A DNA stretch of 64,000 bases from Thinopyrum elongatum (Eukaryota; Streptophyta; Magnoliopsida; Poales; Poaceae), in the NCBI GenBank assembly GCA_011799875.1, contig CM022298.1, positions 292,053,891-292,117,890 of the forward strand. The letters run 5' to 3'. Positions 1 through 11,721 of the stretch are shown here, in pieces; within the stretch, counting starts at the first letter, position 1; every line of letters begins with the position of its first letter. The notes under the pieces were generated by a model. The model was given only the letters and a program-made list of their open reading frames with translations, was not told the origin of the DNA and did not search any database. The position numbers and the translations under genes were made by a program.

Positions 1-1487
1 GAGGCAGGAGGATCACAGCGGGCAGGCCCGTCACGGCCTCCACAGGCAGCAACAACGGCCCTAGCCGCTGGCCGTATCGAAGGAGTCACTCCTACGGTGC
101 AGTCCCCTCCACGGCAGCTAGCGCAGGGGCCGCGGCCAGAGCCACGCAATCAAGAACCCGACGAGGTATTAATGACTTCGTCTGATCCTCGAGCCCGTCG
201 AGATCAGCGGCGGGTCCTGGAAGACAGGCGAGGGGAAGACGCGCGTGTCACCATAGAACGGCGCCGCGAAACCCACCGCCACTCTGATAGGCGCAATGGT
301 CCCGACGTCGACGAGCCCGCGCCTGATGGAGACGGATACCTGCCTTTTGAGGTTGGATGTCCTGCCTTCACTCGCGAGCTGCGGCAAGTCCGTTGGCCGT
401 CTGCCTGTACGTTCAAGCCAGAGATACCAGAAAAGTATGAAGGAAGACTGAACCCGGCAGAGTTCTTGAGCATCTACACCATCGCTGTTCAAGCCGCCGG
501 AGGAAGAGATGAGAAGGTATTCGCTAACTACTTCCCTTTGGCACTCAAGCCAAATGTGAGGTCGTGGATGATGCGCTTACCGGAGAACTCCATCTCGACC
601 TGGGCTGACCTGTGCAATGAGTTTGTTGGCGCCTTCACGGGCGGCCATCAAGAACCAGGGCGACCCAGCGACTTGCAGCTCCTCCCACAGAAGGAAGGAG
701 AGAGTTTGTGGAAGTATATGCAGAGATTCAGCCGGGTGCACAGGAACATTCCAGACATCCACCCGGCAGCTGTGATAGCTGCGTTCTAGTCCAACGTACG
801 CAACCGCAGGATACGTCCCAAGATGAATGTCCGGTTGCCCAAGACTGTGAATGAGCTGTACACATTGGCGGATAAGTGTGCCCGAACAGAGGAGGGGTGG
901 CGACTCCCCGGAGAAGAAGATGGTGTCGACGTTGACTCGGAGGACAACGATGATGCTGCCAATCAGAAGAAAAAGAAAAAGAAACGCAACAAGAAGCGCA
1001 AGGAGAAGATAGTTCTGGCTGTCGAAGGGTCTGGCATTCCTAGTGCTAGCAAGAAGGCCAAGACCAAGCTCCCGGCAAGGAAGTTGCTGCGTGAAATGAC
1101 CGTCGGGAAGCTGCGGCCACCGAGAAGGCTGGGAAGGCTGACGGGCCGTACTGCAAGATCCATCGGACCAAGGGCCATGATCTCCAAGAGTGTCATCAAG
1201 TTGAGCAACTCGTCAAGAAGCAGAAGGCTGAGTACAAGAAACATGACAAAGAGAGAGACCAAGATGGCATTGGCGGGAAGGGCCGAGGTGGCAGAGGAAG
1301 TCGCCTCGCCAAGGTCCCTCAGCATCAAGGGAAGCCTGCCAGAGGCCATGGGAAGAAGGAATGCGATGACGAGAGCGATGAAGGGGATGAAGAGGAAACC
1401 AGCGACCAGGAGTTCCAGAAGGCCACTGATGCCCTGTGCATTGACGGAGGTGCATCCTTGCACTCCTCTCACTGTCAGCTTAAATAG
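1..1487 (+). pseudogene. gag: gag (capsid/nucleocapsid) of element A, broken
   Basis: The Retrotrans_gag-like core lies at about 418-790 (residues resembling EKYEGRLNPAEFLSIYT and later EFVGAFTGG), followed by a Lys-rich stretch (about 960-1010) and a degraded zinc-knuckle region (about 1080-1200). Gag packages element RNA into cytoplasmic virus-like particles. Against element B, TAG at 787-789 and TAG at 1485-1487 both replace CAG (Gln), TGA at 1092-1094 replaces a Cys codon, and a frameshift falls near 1068. An open but incorrect frame runs on past the frameshift to 1518; the homologous frame is the one leading into the protease. The gag N-terminus is outside the window. Confidence 0.8.
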
Positions 1488-2291
1488 TGGGCGCGTGAAG
1501 TCAATGCTGTGGAGCTAGTGGCAGATTCTCGGAAACCACTCAAATGGTCCCGCGCGCCCATCGTCTTTGATGAAGAGGATCACCCTGACCACACCACTGC
1601 GGTAGGGTGCTTGCCGTTGTTGGTTTCACCAACGATCCACAACCTCAAGGTCACAAAGATGTTGGTTGACGGTGGGGCCGGGTTGAATCTAATTTCTCCC
1701 AAGGTCATCAGCATGCTGTAGATAATAGAAGAAAAGCTCAAGGTTACTAGCACCTTTCAAGGGACCAACCCTGGCAGGAGTCGTCCGAAGGGGAAGATCA
1801 TGCTGCCACTGATGTTTGGAGGTGAATTGAACTACCGGACTGAAAAGATTGTGTTCGATGTGGTTGAGCTTCCGTTGCCGTACAATGGGATACTTGGACG
1901 ACCTTCTCTGGCAAAGTTCATGGCGGCATCCCACTATGCCTACAACACCCTGAAGATGCCAGGACCAATGGGCGTTATTTCTATCCCATCAGACAAGAAG
2001 GACGCAATTATATGTGTGGACAAGATGTACCGGGACATGGTTGCTGCCGAGGCCGCGGAAGCCGTACTCCCCGCCAAGGAAAATTATCACGGGAGAAAAG
2101 CTGGCAAGGATACCAGCAAGGAATCCGGGAAGCATGCCTCTCCGGAGTGTGCTGCACCTGTCAATGACTTGCCGGAGAGTTTCACTAGCAAGAGACCAAA
2201 GGTTGCTGCACCTGCTATGAAGAAGTTCCCGACAGGGCTGGTTGGCGCTGATGGTACATTTACTATCAGCTCCACCCTAAATGACAAATAG
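1488..2291 (+). pseudogene. pro: Retroviral-type aspartic protease region of element A
   Basis: A pepsin-like retroviral protease would cut the polyprotein. The active-site triplet, Asp-Ser-Gly in element B, is Asp-Gly-Gly here (1668-1676), so catalysis was probably weakened even without the stops. TAG at 1719-1721 replaces CAG of element B. TAG at 2289-2291 is present at the same place in both elements, between the protease and the reverse transcriptase. The downstream part (1800-2290) carries the flap-side sequence (LPYNGILGRPSL) and a Lys-rich linker. The frame continues directly into the reverse transcriptase. Confidence 0.8.
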
Positions 2292-3768
2292 GAAAGCACG
2301 TTCGTTGCCTTCCTGCGGGCGAATGTCGATGTGTTTGCTTGGCAACCATCTGACATCCCCGGTGTTCCCAGGGAGGTAATCGAGCACCACCTTGCTGTCT
2401 GCCCTCATGCCCGACCCGTCAAGCAGAAGGTCCAAAAGCAAGCCTTGGAGCAGCAGCAGTTCATTGCTGACGAGATCAAGAAACTTGAAGCTGCTGGTTT
2501 AGTCAGAGGAGTATTGCATCCAACATGGTTGGCAAATCCAGTGGTAGTGCGCAAGGCGAATGGGAAGTGGAGGCTTTGCATAGATTTCACATATCTGAAT
2601 AAAGCATGCCCGAAGGACCCATTCCCCTTGCCACGCATTGATAAGATTGTGGATTCCACCTCCAGATGTGACCTGCTTTCCTTCTCGGATGCCTACTCCG
2701 GGTACCACCAGATTTTCATGTCCAAGGAAGATGAAGAGAAGACCGCATTCATAACCCCATGCGGCACATACTATTTTGTACGGATGCCCTTTGGGTTAAA
2801 GAGCGCTGGATCTACTTTTGCAAGAGCAGTGCAAATTGGTTTTGAGTCCCAGCTGCATAGGAATATTGAAGCTTATATGGATGACATAGTGGTCAACATC
2901 AAGCACAAATCAACTCTCATTCAGGACTTGGAAGAGACCTTTGCAAATTTGTGCAAGATCAACTTTAGGCTGAACCCAGAGAAGTGTGTGTTTGGCGTTC
3001 CTTTCGGCAAGCTACTTGGCTTTTTTGTGTCCCACCGGGGGATAGAGGCCAACCCCGACAAGATCAAGGTGATCGAGCAGATTCAAGCACCCAAGACAGT
3101 TAAAGATGTGAGGCGTTTGACTGGATGTATTGCTGCGCTGAGTAGGTTCATTTCCAAGTCTGCCGAGCGCACCTTTCCGTTCTTCAAAATCTTGAAGAAA
3201 GCAGGGGCCGTGGAGTGGACCCCGGAGGCGGATGCTGCGCTGCAAGATTTGAAGACCTACCTATCCTCTGTTCCCACCCTAGTCGCTCCTGAACCACAAG
3301 AGTTGTTGCTGCTGTACCTAGCGGCAACCAATCAAGTGGTTAGTGCTGCACTGGTGGCCCAGCGGGAAGTAGATGAAGGAGCAGCCGCGACTACCGTCCC
3401 CTCCGGAGAGGAAAGTGAACTCATCCCGGCAAGATCAGGTGCAGATCAGAACAAAGAGGAGTGGGTCAACTAAGACAATTCCAGGATCACGGCAAGGAAG
3501 AAGGTGGTGCAGCGGCCAGTGTACTTTGTCGGCTCCCTACTACAGGGGGCTAGATCAAGGTATTTTGGCGTGAAAAAAGTTGATCTTTGGCCTCATCATG
3601 GCCTCAAGGAAACTGCACCACTACTTCCAAGCCCATGAGATCACGGTTGTCACCCATTTCCCCTTGCAACACATACTGAGGAACCCTGAAGCCACTGGCA
3701 GAATAGTGGAATGGGCTTTGGAGTTATCAAGATTTGGTTTGAAGTTTGAGAGCACATCAACTATTTAG
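2292..3768 (+). pseudogene. pol: Reverse transcriptase and first RNase H of element A
   Basis: The longest open stretch runs from about 2331 to 3473. It holds the Ty3/gypsy RT motifs in order: LVRGVLHPTWLANPVVV, WRLCIDFT, the FSDAYSGYHQI block, MPFGLKSAG and the catalytic YMDD at about 2874-2885, which is intact. The palm is followed by the connection and a degenerate retroviral-type RNase H (about 3290-3760). The frame is then lost: a TAA at 3471-3473, an extra A in the run near 3570 and a TAG at 3766-3768 (CAG in element B). RT copies element RNA to DNA from a tRNA primer. Homology to element B extends without gaps through this region. Confidence 0.88.
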
Positions 3769-5756
3769 ATCAGAGCATTGGCAAAGTTTATTGCAGAATG
3801 GACATCAACTCCAGATGAAGAGACACCGGAGACAGTTATCCCCGGCAAGGAAACGCCCCAAGAATGGATCATGTACTTTGATGGTGCCTTCTTCCTACAA
3901 GGTACAGGGGCTGGCATGCTTCTCGTCGCACCCACTGGGGAGCACCTCAAGTACATGGTTCGAATGCATTTCCCCCAGGAGAAGGCTACCAACAACACTG
4001 CAGAATATGAAGGACTCCTTGCCGGGCTCAGGATCACAACAGAACAGGGAATCAAGAAGTTGATCATTCGTGGAGAGTCACAACTTGTGGTGAGGCTGGT
4101 GAACAAGGATTATCAAAGCCCATTGATGGAGGCATACGTGGAGGAAGTGAGAAAGTTGGAGGAGCACTTTGATGGATTACAAACAGAGCACGTGCCACGT
4201 GCAGAAAACAGCATTGCTAATCATCTGTCAAAGTGCGCTGCGCAAAAACTTCCTGTGGAACCAGGGACTTTTGTTCTCCATCTGACTCGGCCCTCCGTAT
4301 CCCCATCAACAATGGCCAGAAACAGGAGGAAACTGGACTCCGGCAAGCCTCTCTCGGTAGAGCTTCCCGAAGCCCCCGGCAGAGAGCTTGGCGGGAACAA
4401 CTCCCCTTCGCTCGGTGAGCAGCACCCTCCCGCCGAACTACCAGTCTTTGCGGTTGAGGCATGCACTCCTGTGATAGAGGAGGTGCCGCTGATCCTTGTT
4501 GTCGAGCCTCAGGCTCCAACTTGGGCGCGACACATAGTCCATTACCTCCAAATAGGAGAACTTCCCGAAGAGCAAGAAGAAGCTGAAAGAGTAGCCCGGA
4601 GTGCCAGTATGTATCAGTTCATCGATAACACGCTGTATAGAAGGAGGCCCAATGGTGTGAAATTGAAGTGCATTTGCCTAGAAGAAGGGAAGGAACTATT
4701 GGCAGAGATACACAAAGGCATGTGCGGCTCCCATATTGGATCAAGGGCCCTAGTTGGAAAAGCTTTCCTGCAAGGTTTCTACTAGCCCACGGCCCTCCAA
4801 GATCAATTGAGCTAGTCACCAGATGTGAAGCCTGCCAGTTCCAGTCCAAGAATATCCATCAGCCTGCTCAAGCTCTCCAGACGATCCCTTTGTCATGGCC
4901 ATTTTTGGTCTGGGGGCTCGACATCTTGGGCCCCTTCCCCCGTGCTACCGAGGGCATTGAATTCGTGTATGTTGCAATTGACAAGTTTACAAAGTGGCCG
5001 GACGTGGAGCCCGTGAGGAAGGTGACCACACAGTCAGCTATCAAGTTCTTGAAAGGATTGGTGTGCCGTTTTGGAGTACCCGCCAGGGTCATCACTTACA
5101 ATGGCACCCAATTCACAAGTCGCACCTTCATGCAATACGTTCATGCCCTCGGAAGCAAGGTCTCATTTGCCTCTGTTGCTCATCCCAGAAGCAACGGACA
5201 AGCTGAGAGGGCGAATGCTGAAGTGCTGCGAGGACTCAAGAGAAGAACATTTGATAGGCTGCAGAAATGTGGCAGGCAATGGATCGACGAGCTGCCGGTG
5301 GTTCTTTGGTCCCTCCGAACGACACCAAATCGAGCTACCGGCTAGACTCCATTCTCCCTAGTCTATGGGGCAGAAGCAGTGATCCCCACGGAACTCATAT
5401 ATGGGTCACCTCGAGTACTTGCCTACTATGAAGTAGGGCAAGAACAACACTGGCGTGACGACGCTGTGCTACTTGAGGAGAACCGTCTCCGGGCTGCTAC
5501 GCGTGCTGCACGCTACCAACAAGCCCTGTGTCGCTATCACAGCCGCAGGGTTCATGCCCGGAGCCTTGAGGAAGGCAACCTTGTCCTTAGGCGCGTTCAG
5601 TCCGCCAAGGGTGCAAACAAGTTGACGCCAAAGTGGGAAGGCCCTTACCGGGTAGTATGAGTCACCGGACCTGGCGCAGTCCGTCTGGTGACCGGAGATG
5701 GCATTCAGTTGCAATACTCATGGAACATTGAGCATCTCCGTAAGTTCTACCCATAA
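3769..5756 (+). pseudogene. pol: Archaeal-type RNase H and integrase of element A
   Basis: An additional RNase H domain starts near 3862 (YFDGAF, then NNTAEYEGLLAG, then GESQLVV). This second, archaeal-type RNase H is diagnostic of the Tat branch. The third acidic residue, Asp in element B, is Glu here. Integrase follows: an HHCC zinc module (about 4700-4860), then a DDE core. The first Asp (GLDILGPF, about 4914) and the Glu (GQAERANAEV, about 5200) are present, but the second catalytic Asp is Tyr at 5097-5099. Stops are TAG 4783-4785 (TGG in B), TAG 5343-5345 (CAG in B) and TGA 5658-5660 (shared with B). One base is missing near 4800. The coding frame ends at TAA 5754-5756. Confidence 0.85.
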
Positions 5757-6631
5757 GGCGCGACTGTCAGGCCCTGCCCGTCAGCCACCCTTTTGTACAA
5801 TCCTTGTCGATGTTGCATGTAACCCTTTGTACAAAGCCAGGCGCAGACCCTGAGCAACAGATAAATAAACGAAGCGCTGGGGGCCCCAAAAACTTGCATG
5901 CATGCATAAGCATAACATGAGCATAGCATGATCATGTAGATCAGGGCATATGTAGCATCGTTTTCCTCTGCACTAAGCTGCAGGGTTCTTGCCGTGGACC
6001 CGTTCCCGAAGAGAAGAAATGAAGACAAGCCTACATATCGGTCCCCGACAAGCAAAACAGATAAGTTCTTTCTTATCCATACTTGTTCTGTAAGGTGAAA
6101 ACTTGTGCATATGAAAACCTCGTCACCATCGAAGCATAGGTGCTCCCATCCTGTGTCCCGAAGGTTGCTTCGGCCAGGGTGGTTGTAGTGGCCTTTGACA
6201 GAGGAGGTTCGACGAGGAGCTGGTCCCTTTCCATAGTTTTGTGGCCAGCAAGCGAAGCCCCGCGGCAACAAACGAAAGGCACCGGCAAGATAGCTTGCTG
6301 GAGAAAACTTGTTTACTTAAGCATATATAGGCATCTCACCTTTGCATGGACATGGTACATGCACAAGTACCCGGCAAGGCTTGTCTTTTTTCATTAATAT
6401 GCAGATACACAAGTACAGATCTTATAGGACGCAAACATGGATAAAGAAGATTACATATTTTAGACTAAAGTTTGGCAAGTGCCTACATATTTTGGACTAA
6501 AAAAAGATAAGTGCCCCGTAATCCCTTTCTTGTCCCTCTCCACCTAGGAACTACGGTAGGAGGTGAAGAGGGCAAAAGGAGTGCCTGGGCAGAAGCCCAG
6601 CCTGATCCCGTCAGGCCCAATGACAAGGAGC
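5757..6631 (+). other. Non-coding spacer of element A between pol and the antisense gene
   Basis: The sequence aligns with the corresponding spacer of element B (about 38899-40048, opposite strand). It includes the GGGCCCC-AAAACTTGCATGCATGCA block near 5880. No conserved open frame is seen; the long minus-strand frame at 5747-6271 is not supported by the other copy. Confidence 0.6.
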
Positions 6632-7575
6632 CTAACAAGATCGGGAGGGCGCGGGCGAAGGTGATGGTGAAGAGAGTGGCGGAGACGACCCCCTGGTCAC
6701 TGCCACCAGGGCCAGCAGGACGCGGCAGGGCGAACGCAGCCGGAGCCCATGAGGAAGCCTGCCGGGGCCCAGCTGGAAGGCTGCTGGAGGAGCCAGAGAC
6801 ACCATCCACACCTCCACACCCAACACCCCGGCAAATCGCCTTGCCGGAGAGGAGATGCAGGTGCAGATGGTGGTACCGCCGCCTAATGGTGATGGTGCGG
6901 CTGGTGTTCGGCCGAAGTCGAAGCCGTCGTCCTCCCCGTCGGCGCCGTCGTCATCGCCGTCACTGTCCTCCTCGCCACTATTGCTCGAGGAGGAGCTTTC
7001 GTCGTCGGTCGAGCTCTCCGCACAGCACCCTAAGCGAGCACCTGAGCGTCCGAAGACTTTGACGGAGAGCAGGGTGGCATCCATTAACTTGAAATGGAGG
7101 ACGTGCCCGACCGCCAAGCTGTGGGCATGAGCAAAGGTCTTCCAACCGCGCCAGAGAAGCATGACTTGAGGAGCGTGGAATTCCATGTCCGCCCACATAA
7201 TGCTATTACAGCAGCCCCTCATATGCAGCCTCAGCCCGGCGGCTGCTCAACTTCCACCACTCTTGCAAATGGAGTTGGGAGCCGAAGCCGGCTGCGCGGA
7301 GGCCCTCGCAGCTTGACAATAAACTCCAGCGGCTGGTTCCCGACGTGGCCTTCGTTTGGGTCCTGGACGGCCGGAGGAAGTGTGATCAGCGCACCGCCCC
7401 GTCCTCCTCGACCCCGAGCGCCACGACGACCGCAACGACCGCGTCCCTGTCCTCTCCCGCCTCCCCTCACGACGGGTTCCGCTTCCACGTCCCCAATGGG
7501 AGGAGGGAGGCGCTGTCGAGCAGAAGCCCTCGTCGCCGTTACTGGAGTACTGCTGCACCCTCTTCCCCTCACCAT
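6632..7575 (-). pseudogene. Antisense B3-like DNA-binding protein gene of element A (frameshifted)
   Basis: The gene starts at ATG 7573-7575 (MVRGRG) and runs opposite to gag-pol. It matches the intact 219-residue protein of element B: a Gly/Arg-rich, AT-hook-like N-terminus, a B3-like domain with the pattern LLWRGWKTFAHAHSL then GHVLHFKLMDA, and a Ser/Asp/Glu-rich acidic tail. One G is missing near 7233 (GGG where B has GGGG), which shifts the frame in the middle of the domain. A small deletion at the end of the acidic tail (about 6915) removes the stop seen in B, so the open frame runs on to 6632. B3 domains bind DNA in plant nuclei; a role here is inferred. Its TATA box is at 7641-7650. 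Confidence 0.7.
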
Positions 7576-7640
7576 GATGAAGAAACAATATCAGAAGAAA
7601 GGAGGAGATAGGTGTGAGCCAGCACCTTGCCCGCGTCCCC

Positions 7641-7650
7641 TTTTATAGGC
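7641..7650 (-). promoter_or_regulatory. TATA box of the antisense B3-like gene in element A
   Basis: GCCTATAAAA on the minus strand lies about 66 bases upstream of the ATG. Element B has the identical ten bases at the same distance from its ATG, so this is a conserved core promoter independent of the LTR. Confidence 0.6.
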
Positions 7651-8104
7651 AAACCGGGCCGGCGGCTGGCTCCTCACTCATGGAGGCAACCGCCCCGCTC
7701 TGCCAATCCGGCTTCCCCGCACCATCAATGGCTTGTGGAATCAAGGCCGACCCCCTGCACCAGTCCATGGCGTCTGGCTTTCTGCCATGGCACACACTTC
7801 CGCGCCCTCCGCACCCGCCACCAGCCCTGTGCAATGGATGCAGCATACGTGGCAGAAACGCCAGAAGCGGAGAAGCCAGTGGAAAGGCAGTTACCGCCCC
7901 GTGAACGTGGGACGTGGGTAGCCCACGGATCATGGCTCACAACTCCTTCATAACGCCTTGCACGACGCGCGGAAAAACCGAAAACTGACTCAAGCCCAGG
8001 TTAATGAAGAAGCAAACGAAATCTCAAGGATGAGCGACCACAAACTCTTCGTCTGTGTACTGGATAGGGCCTACCCCGACGATGCTCGGTAGCGCATTCG
8101 GACC

Positions 8105-8119
8105 AGGCCCGGGGGCTCC
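8105..8119 (+). other. Polypurine tract of element A
   Basis: The G-rich stretch GGCCCGGGGGCTCC lies directly before the LTR start TGTCGG. Element B has the same tract next to its 3' LTR. It would prime plus-strand DNA synthesis. Confidence 0.6.
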
Positions 8120-9036
8120 TGTCGGTGCAACAAACCCTGGCATATGTTGCCCGGACTGTCCACAGGCTCAAGAGCAAAGTTGTAGCATCTAAGACAAGGC
8201 CAAACAGAAGAGATAGCTCTTTCAGAAATCAAAGGGTGGATCAAGAAGACCAAGACAAGCCAAATGAGCAAGATATCAATAAGGAAAAACCTCCCTTGTC
8301 GGGCAGGCGAGCCTGGTAAGGTCGAGATCACCCCGAAGGCAAGTCTCAAGACTCCCCTGGCAAGCTTGCCGGGGATGCAGAGGGCGGACCACCCCGCCAA
8401 GACGCCACCGCTCCACCTCACAGCAACGCAAGTCACCTATCGGTGCGGTGTCGAGCCCCCAAGTGATTAAGTGGCTGTTATTTGGCATGTCGCAGCCATT
8501 TCTGAGGATGATCACCCCCAAATGACACCCGTCGAGAGGCGTGTCACACAGGCATGCGAGAAGGTGGATGAATAGCACGGCAAGGCTTGCCGGGCTACCC
8601 CCACGATGTGACACTAAGCGGTGCATTTAATGCACCCTGTCCTGTCTGCAGAGTTAGGTATGATAGCACTGTGGCTATCTGATCACTGGGTAATGACTGT
8701 TTTGCCACTGTGGTAACCCCTTGACCTATAAAAGGAGGGTCGTGGCAACCTTAGAAAGGATTCAGACCCTTGTACACTCATACGCACGTAGCTGCTCTCG
8801 TCCCGAGGCAAGCTTGTCGGGCTTGAGCGCTTCGTCTCCACCACGGTCCTTTCATCAATCCACCAAAGCAGGAGTAGGGTTTTACGCCTCGCGGCGGCCT
8901 GAACCTGGGTAAAAACTGCCTGTGTCATCACTGCCTTGCTGCTCTACGGTCTCCGCTCTTTGTGCAACGCGCCCTTCCCCCTTGCCGAACCACAAGGGGC
9001 CGATGGTCCCATAGGTGGCCGTGTAGAACCACGACA
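8120..9036 (+). repeat. 3' LTR of element A
   Basis: The repeat begins TGTCGGTGCAAC and ends CCACGACA (917 bases). It is homologous along its length to both LTRs of element B, in inverted orientation relative to the window. A TATA box (CTATAAAAGG) lies near 8724 and would start the element's RNA. The TGTCGG start follows the polypurine tract and the ACA end abuts unrelated Athila-type sequence. Confidence 0.85.
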
Positions 9037-11721
9037 GAAGGACCCCCCCTATCGCAGTCTCTCACTTGGCGACGGTTCAAAACGCCATCGTGGAAAGGGG
9101 TTAAAAACCGTTTGTATAGCACCTCGCTGTACCAGTCGTGGAATAGAGTATGATGATAAGTGTAAATATAAATAAGACAAAAAGGTAAGAAAGTCTCACA
9201 TCGACGTGGCTAACCAACGGGCTATGGAGATGCCCATATATTGATATCAATGCAAGGAGTAGGGATTGCCATGCAACGAATGCACTAAGAGCTATAAGTG
9301 TATGAAAGCTCAGTATGAAAACTAAGTGGGTGTGCATCAAACTCTATAATGAAAAATTCCCACTAGTATATGAAAGTGACAACATGGGAGACTCTCTATA
9401 TGAAAAACATGGTGCTACTTTGAAGCACAATTGTGGAACTAGCATGCCCCTTCTCTCTTTGTCTTTTTTCTTTTCTTCTTTTTTTCATTTTTTTTCATTT
9501 TTCATTTTTTTTTTCTCTCCTTGTCCGGAGTCTCATCTCGACTTGTGGGGGAATCATAGTCTCCATCATCCTTTCCTCACTGGGGCAATGCTCTAATAAT
9601 GAAAATTGATGATCATCACACTTCTATTTACTTACAACTCAAAAGAAATAAAAATTACAACTCGATACCTATAACAAAATATGACTCTATATGAATGCCT
9701 ATGGCAGTGTACCAGGATGTGCAATGATCTAGGATAACAACAATATCAAAAAACGGACAAGCCATGGAAATATCATGCTAGCTATCTTACGATCATGCAA
9801 AGCAATATGACAATGAATGCTCAAGTCATCAAAACGGAAGCGGTGGAAGTTGCATGGCAATATTTCTCGGAATGGCTATGGAAAGGCCATAATAGGTAGG
9901 TATGGTGGCTGTTTTGAGGAAGATATAATAAGGCTTATGTGTGATAGAGCGTATCATATCACGGGGTATGGATGCACCGGCGAAGTTTGCACTGACTCTC
10001 GAGGTGAGAAAGGGCAATGCACAGTACCAAAGAGGCTAGCAAATTGCGGAAAGGTAAGAGTGCGTATAATCCATGGACTCACATTAGTCATAAAGAACTC
10101 ATATACTTATTGCAAAAGTTTATTAGCCCTCGAAGCAAAGTACTACTACGCATGCCCCTAGGGGGATAGATTGGTAGGAAAAGACCATCGCTCGTCCCCG
10201 ACCGCCACTCATAAGGAAGACAATTAATAATAATAAATCATGCTCCAACTTCATACCATAACGAGAGACTATACATGCATGCTTCGGGAATCACAAACCA
10301 TAACACCAATATTCTTACTAACCACAACCGTTTACTAGTACTTCCCACATATTATCATCTCTATATCGCAAAACTATTGCAAGGAATCAAACATATCATA
10401 TTCAGTGATCCATAAGTTTTATGTAGGATTTTATGACTAACCATGCAATTGACCAATTCCTGTTGACTCTCTAAATAGATATAAGTGAAGCATGAGAGTT
10501 TAATTCTTTCTAAAAAAGACCATGCTCTAATAAATATAAGTGAAGCAAAACGAGCATTCTACCAATAACGGTTTTCTATGTGAAGTGAAACAGGCAATCC
10601 AAACTTCAAATAATATAAGTGAAGCACATGAAGCATCCTATAAAGCCATACTTAAAAGATATAAGTGAATTGCTATGAGAATTATATAAATCAACCATGG
10701 ACTATCTCATACCATCATGGTGCATAAAATAAAAGTGAAAACTAAATGCAAAATACACTCCAAGATTTACACATATCACATGAACGAAACGAAGACGAAA
10801 ACATACCGATTCTTGTTGAAGAAAGATGGGATTCCTTCCGGGGCATCCCCAAGCTTAGACGCTTGAGTCTCCTTGGATATTTACTTGGGGTGCCTTGGGC
10901 ATCCCCAATCTTGAACTCTTGCCTCTCCTCCTTCTCCTCATATAGAGACCTCCTCAATCTTTGATCACTTCATCCACACAAAACTCAACAGAAAGCTCTG
11001 TAAGATCCATTAGTATAATAAAACAAATCACTACTATAAGTACTGTTGCAAACCCATTCATATTTTATTTTTGCATTATCCCTGCTGTATTATAACTTCT
11101 CCATGGCTTATACCGCTGATAAAATTGATAGTTTCATCAAAACAAGCAAAACAATGCATCAAAAACAGAATCTGTCTTAAACATGACAGTCTGTAGTAAT
11201 CTGAACTTTGACCATACTTTTGTAACTCCAAAAATTCTTAAAAATTAGGAAAAAATAAAAAATTTGTATATAAATACTGTGCAAATAGTTTCAGAAGCTT
11301 TTGACATTCCAGTAAAAAATGTAAAATTCTGCACTACAGCCAAAGTTTCTGTTTTTGCACCACACATACCAACAAGCAATCTAATCATTCTAAAGGCAAA
11401 TCTTGGCACATTATTTTTATAATAAAATGGATTTGTACAAGGGGATAATTATTTTTGTGAGAAATTTTCATGAAAAAATTACATTGTTTCCATGAGCATG
11501 AACACAAGTGTTCAAGGTCGACCCTCACTTCTCCAATGCATCACCTTTCAATCGCTTCTCTTTTTGAAAAAGTTTTTAGGTTCCCCTCTATATTTTTTTG
11601 TTTTAAAACTTTATAAAAGCACACAATAGAATAAAATGACTCTCTAAAACTTCCGGGTTGTCCCCTTGGTAGCGCTTTCTTTAAAGCCATTAAGCTAGGC
11701 ATAAAGTGCTCAAGTAATGGA
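9037..11721 (-). other. Non-coding 3' portion of the Athila-type element
   Basis: AT-rich sequence with no ORF above about 115 codons. It contains a T-rich tract (about 9465-9520) and a recurring short motif resembling ATATAAGTGAAGC between about 10480 and 10670 (at least four spaced copies). The stretch just right of 9037 (about 9050-9130, containing GGTTAAAAACCG) was not recognised. Confidence 0.5.

Larger units (their letters stand above)
1..9036 (+). mobile_element. Element A: degenerate autonomous Tat-type Ty3/gypsy LTR retrotransposon, 5' end outside the window
   Basis: The order gag, protease, reverse transcriptase, RNase H, second (archaeal-type) RNase H, integrase is typical of Ty3/gypsy, and the doubled RNase H marks the Tat/Ogre/Retand branch. 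After integrase comes a spacer, an antisense B3-like gene, a polypurine tract and a 3' LTR starting TGTCGG and ending ACGACA. The 5' LTR and the start of gag lie left of the window, so the duplication cannot be confirmed; the candidate right copy is GAAGG at 9037-9041. Compared with element B, the coding part has three frameshifts (near 1068, 3570 and 4800) and about ten in-frame stops, so the copy is dead. It lies inside the Athila-type element that resumes at 9037. Confidence 0.88.

Noticed and set aside
963..1472. Minus-strand 169-codon hydrophobic frame that looks like a membrane protein
   Set aside because: It is the antisense of the Lys-rich gag region of element A and not conserved as a protein.
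5747..6271. Minus-strand frame of 174 codons after the end of pol in element A
   Set aside because: It is not open in the matching spacer of element B.
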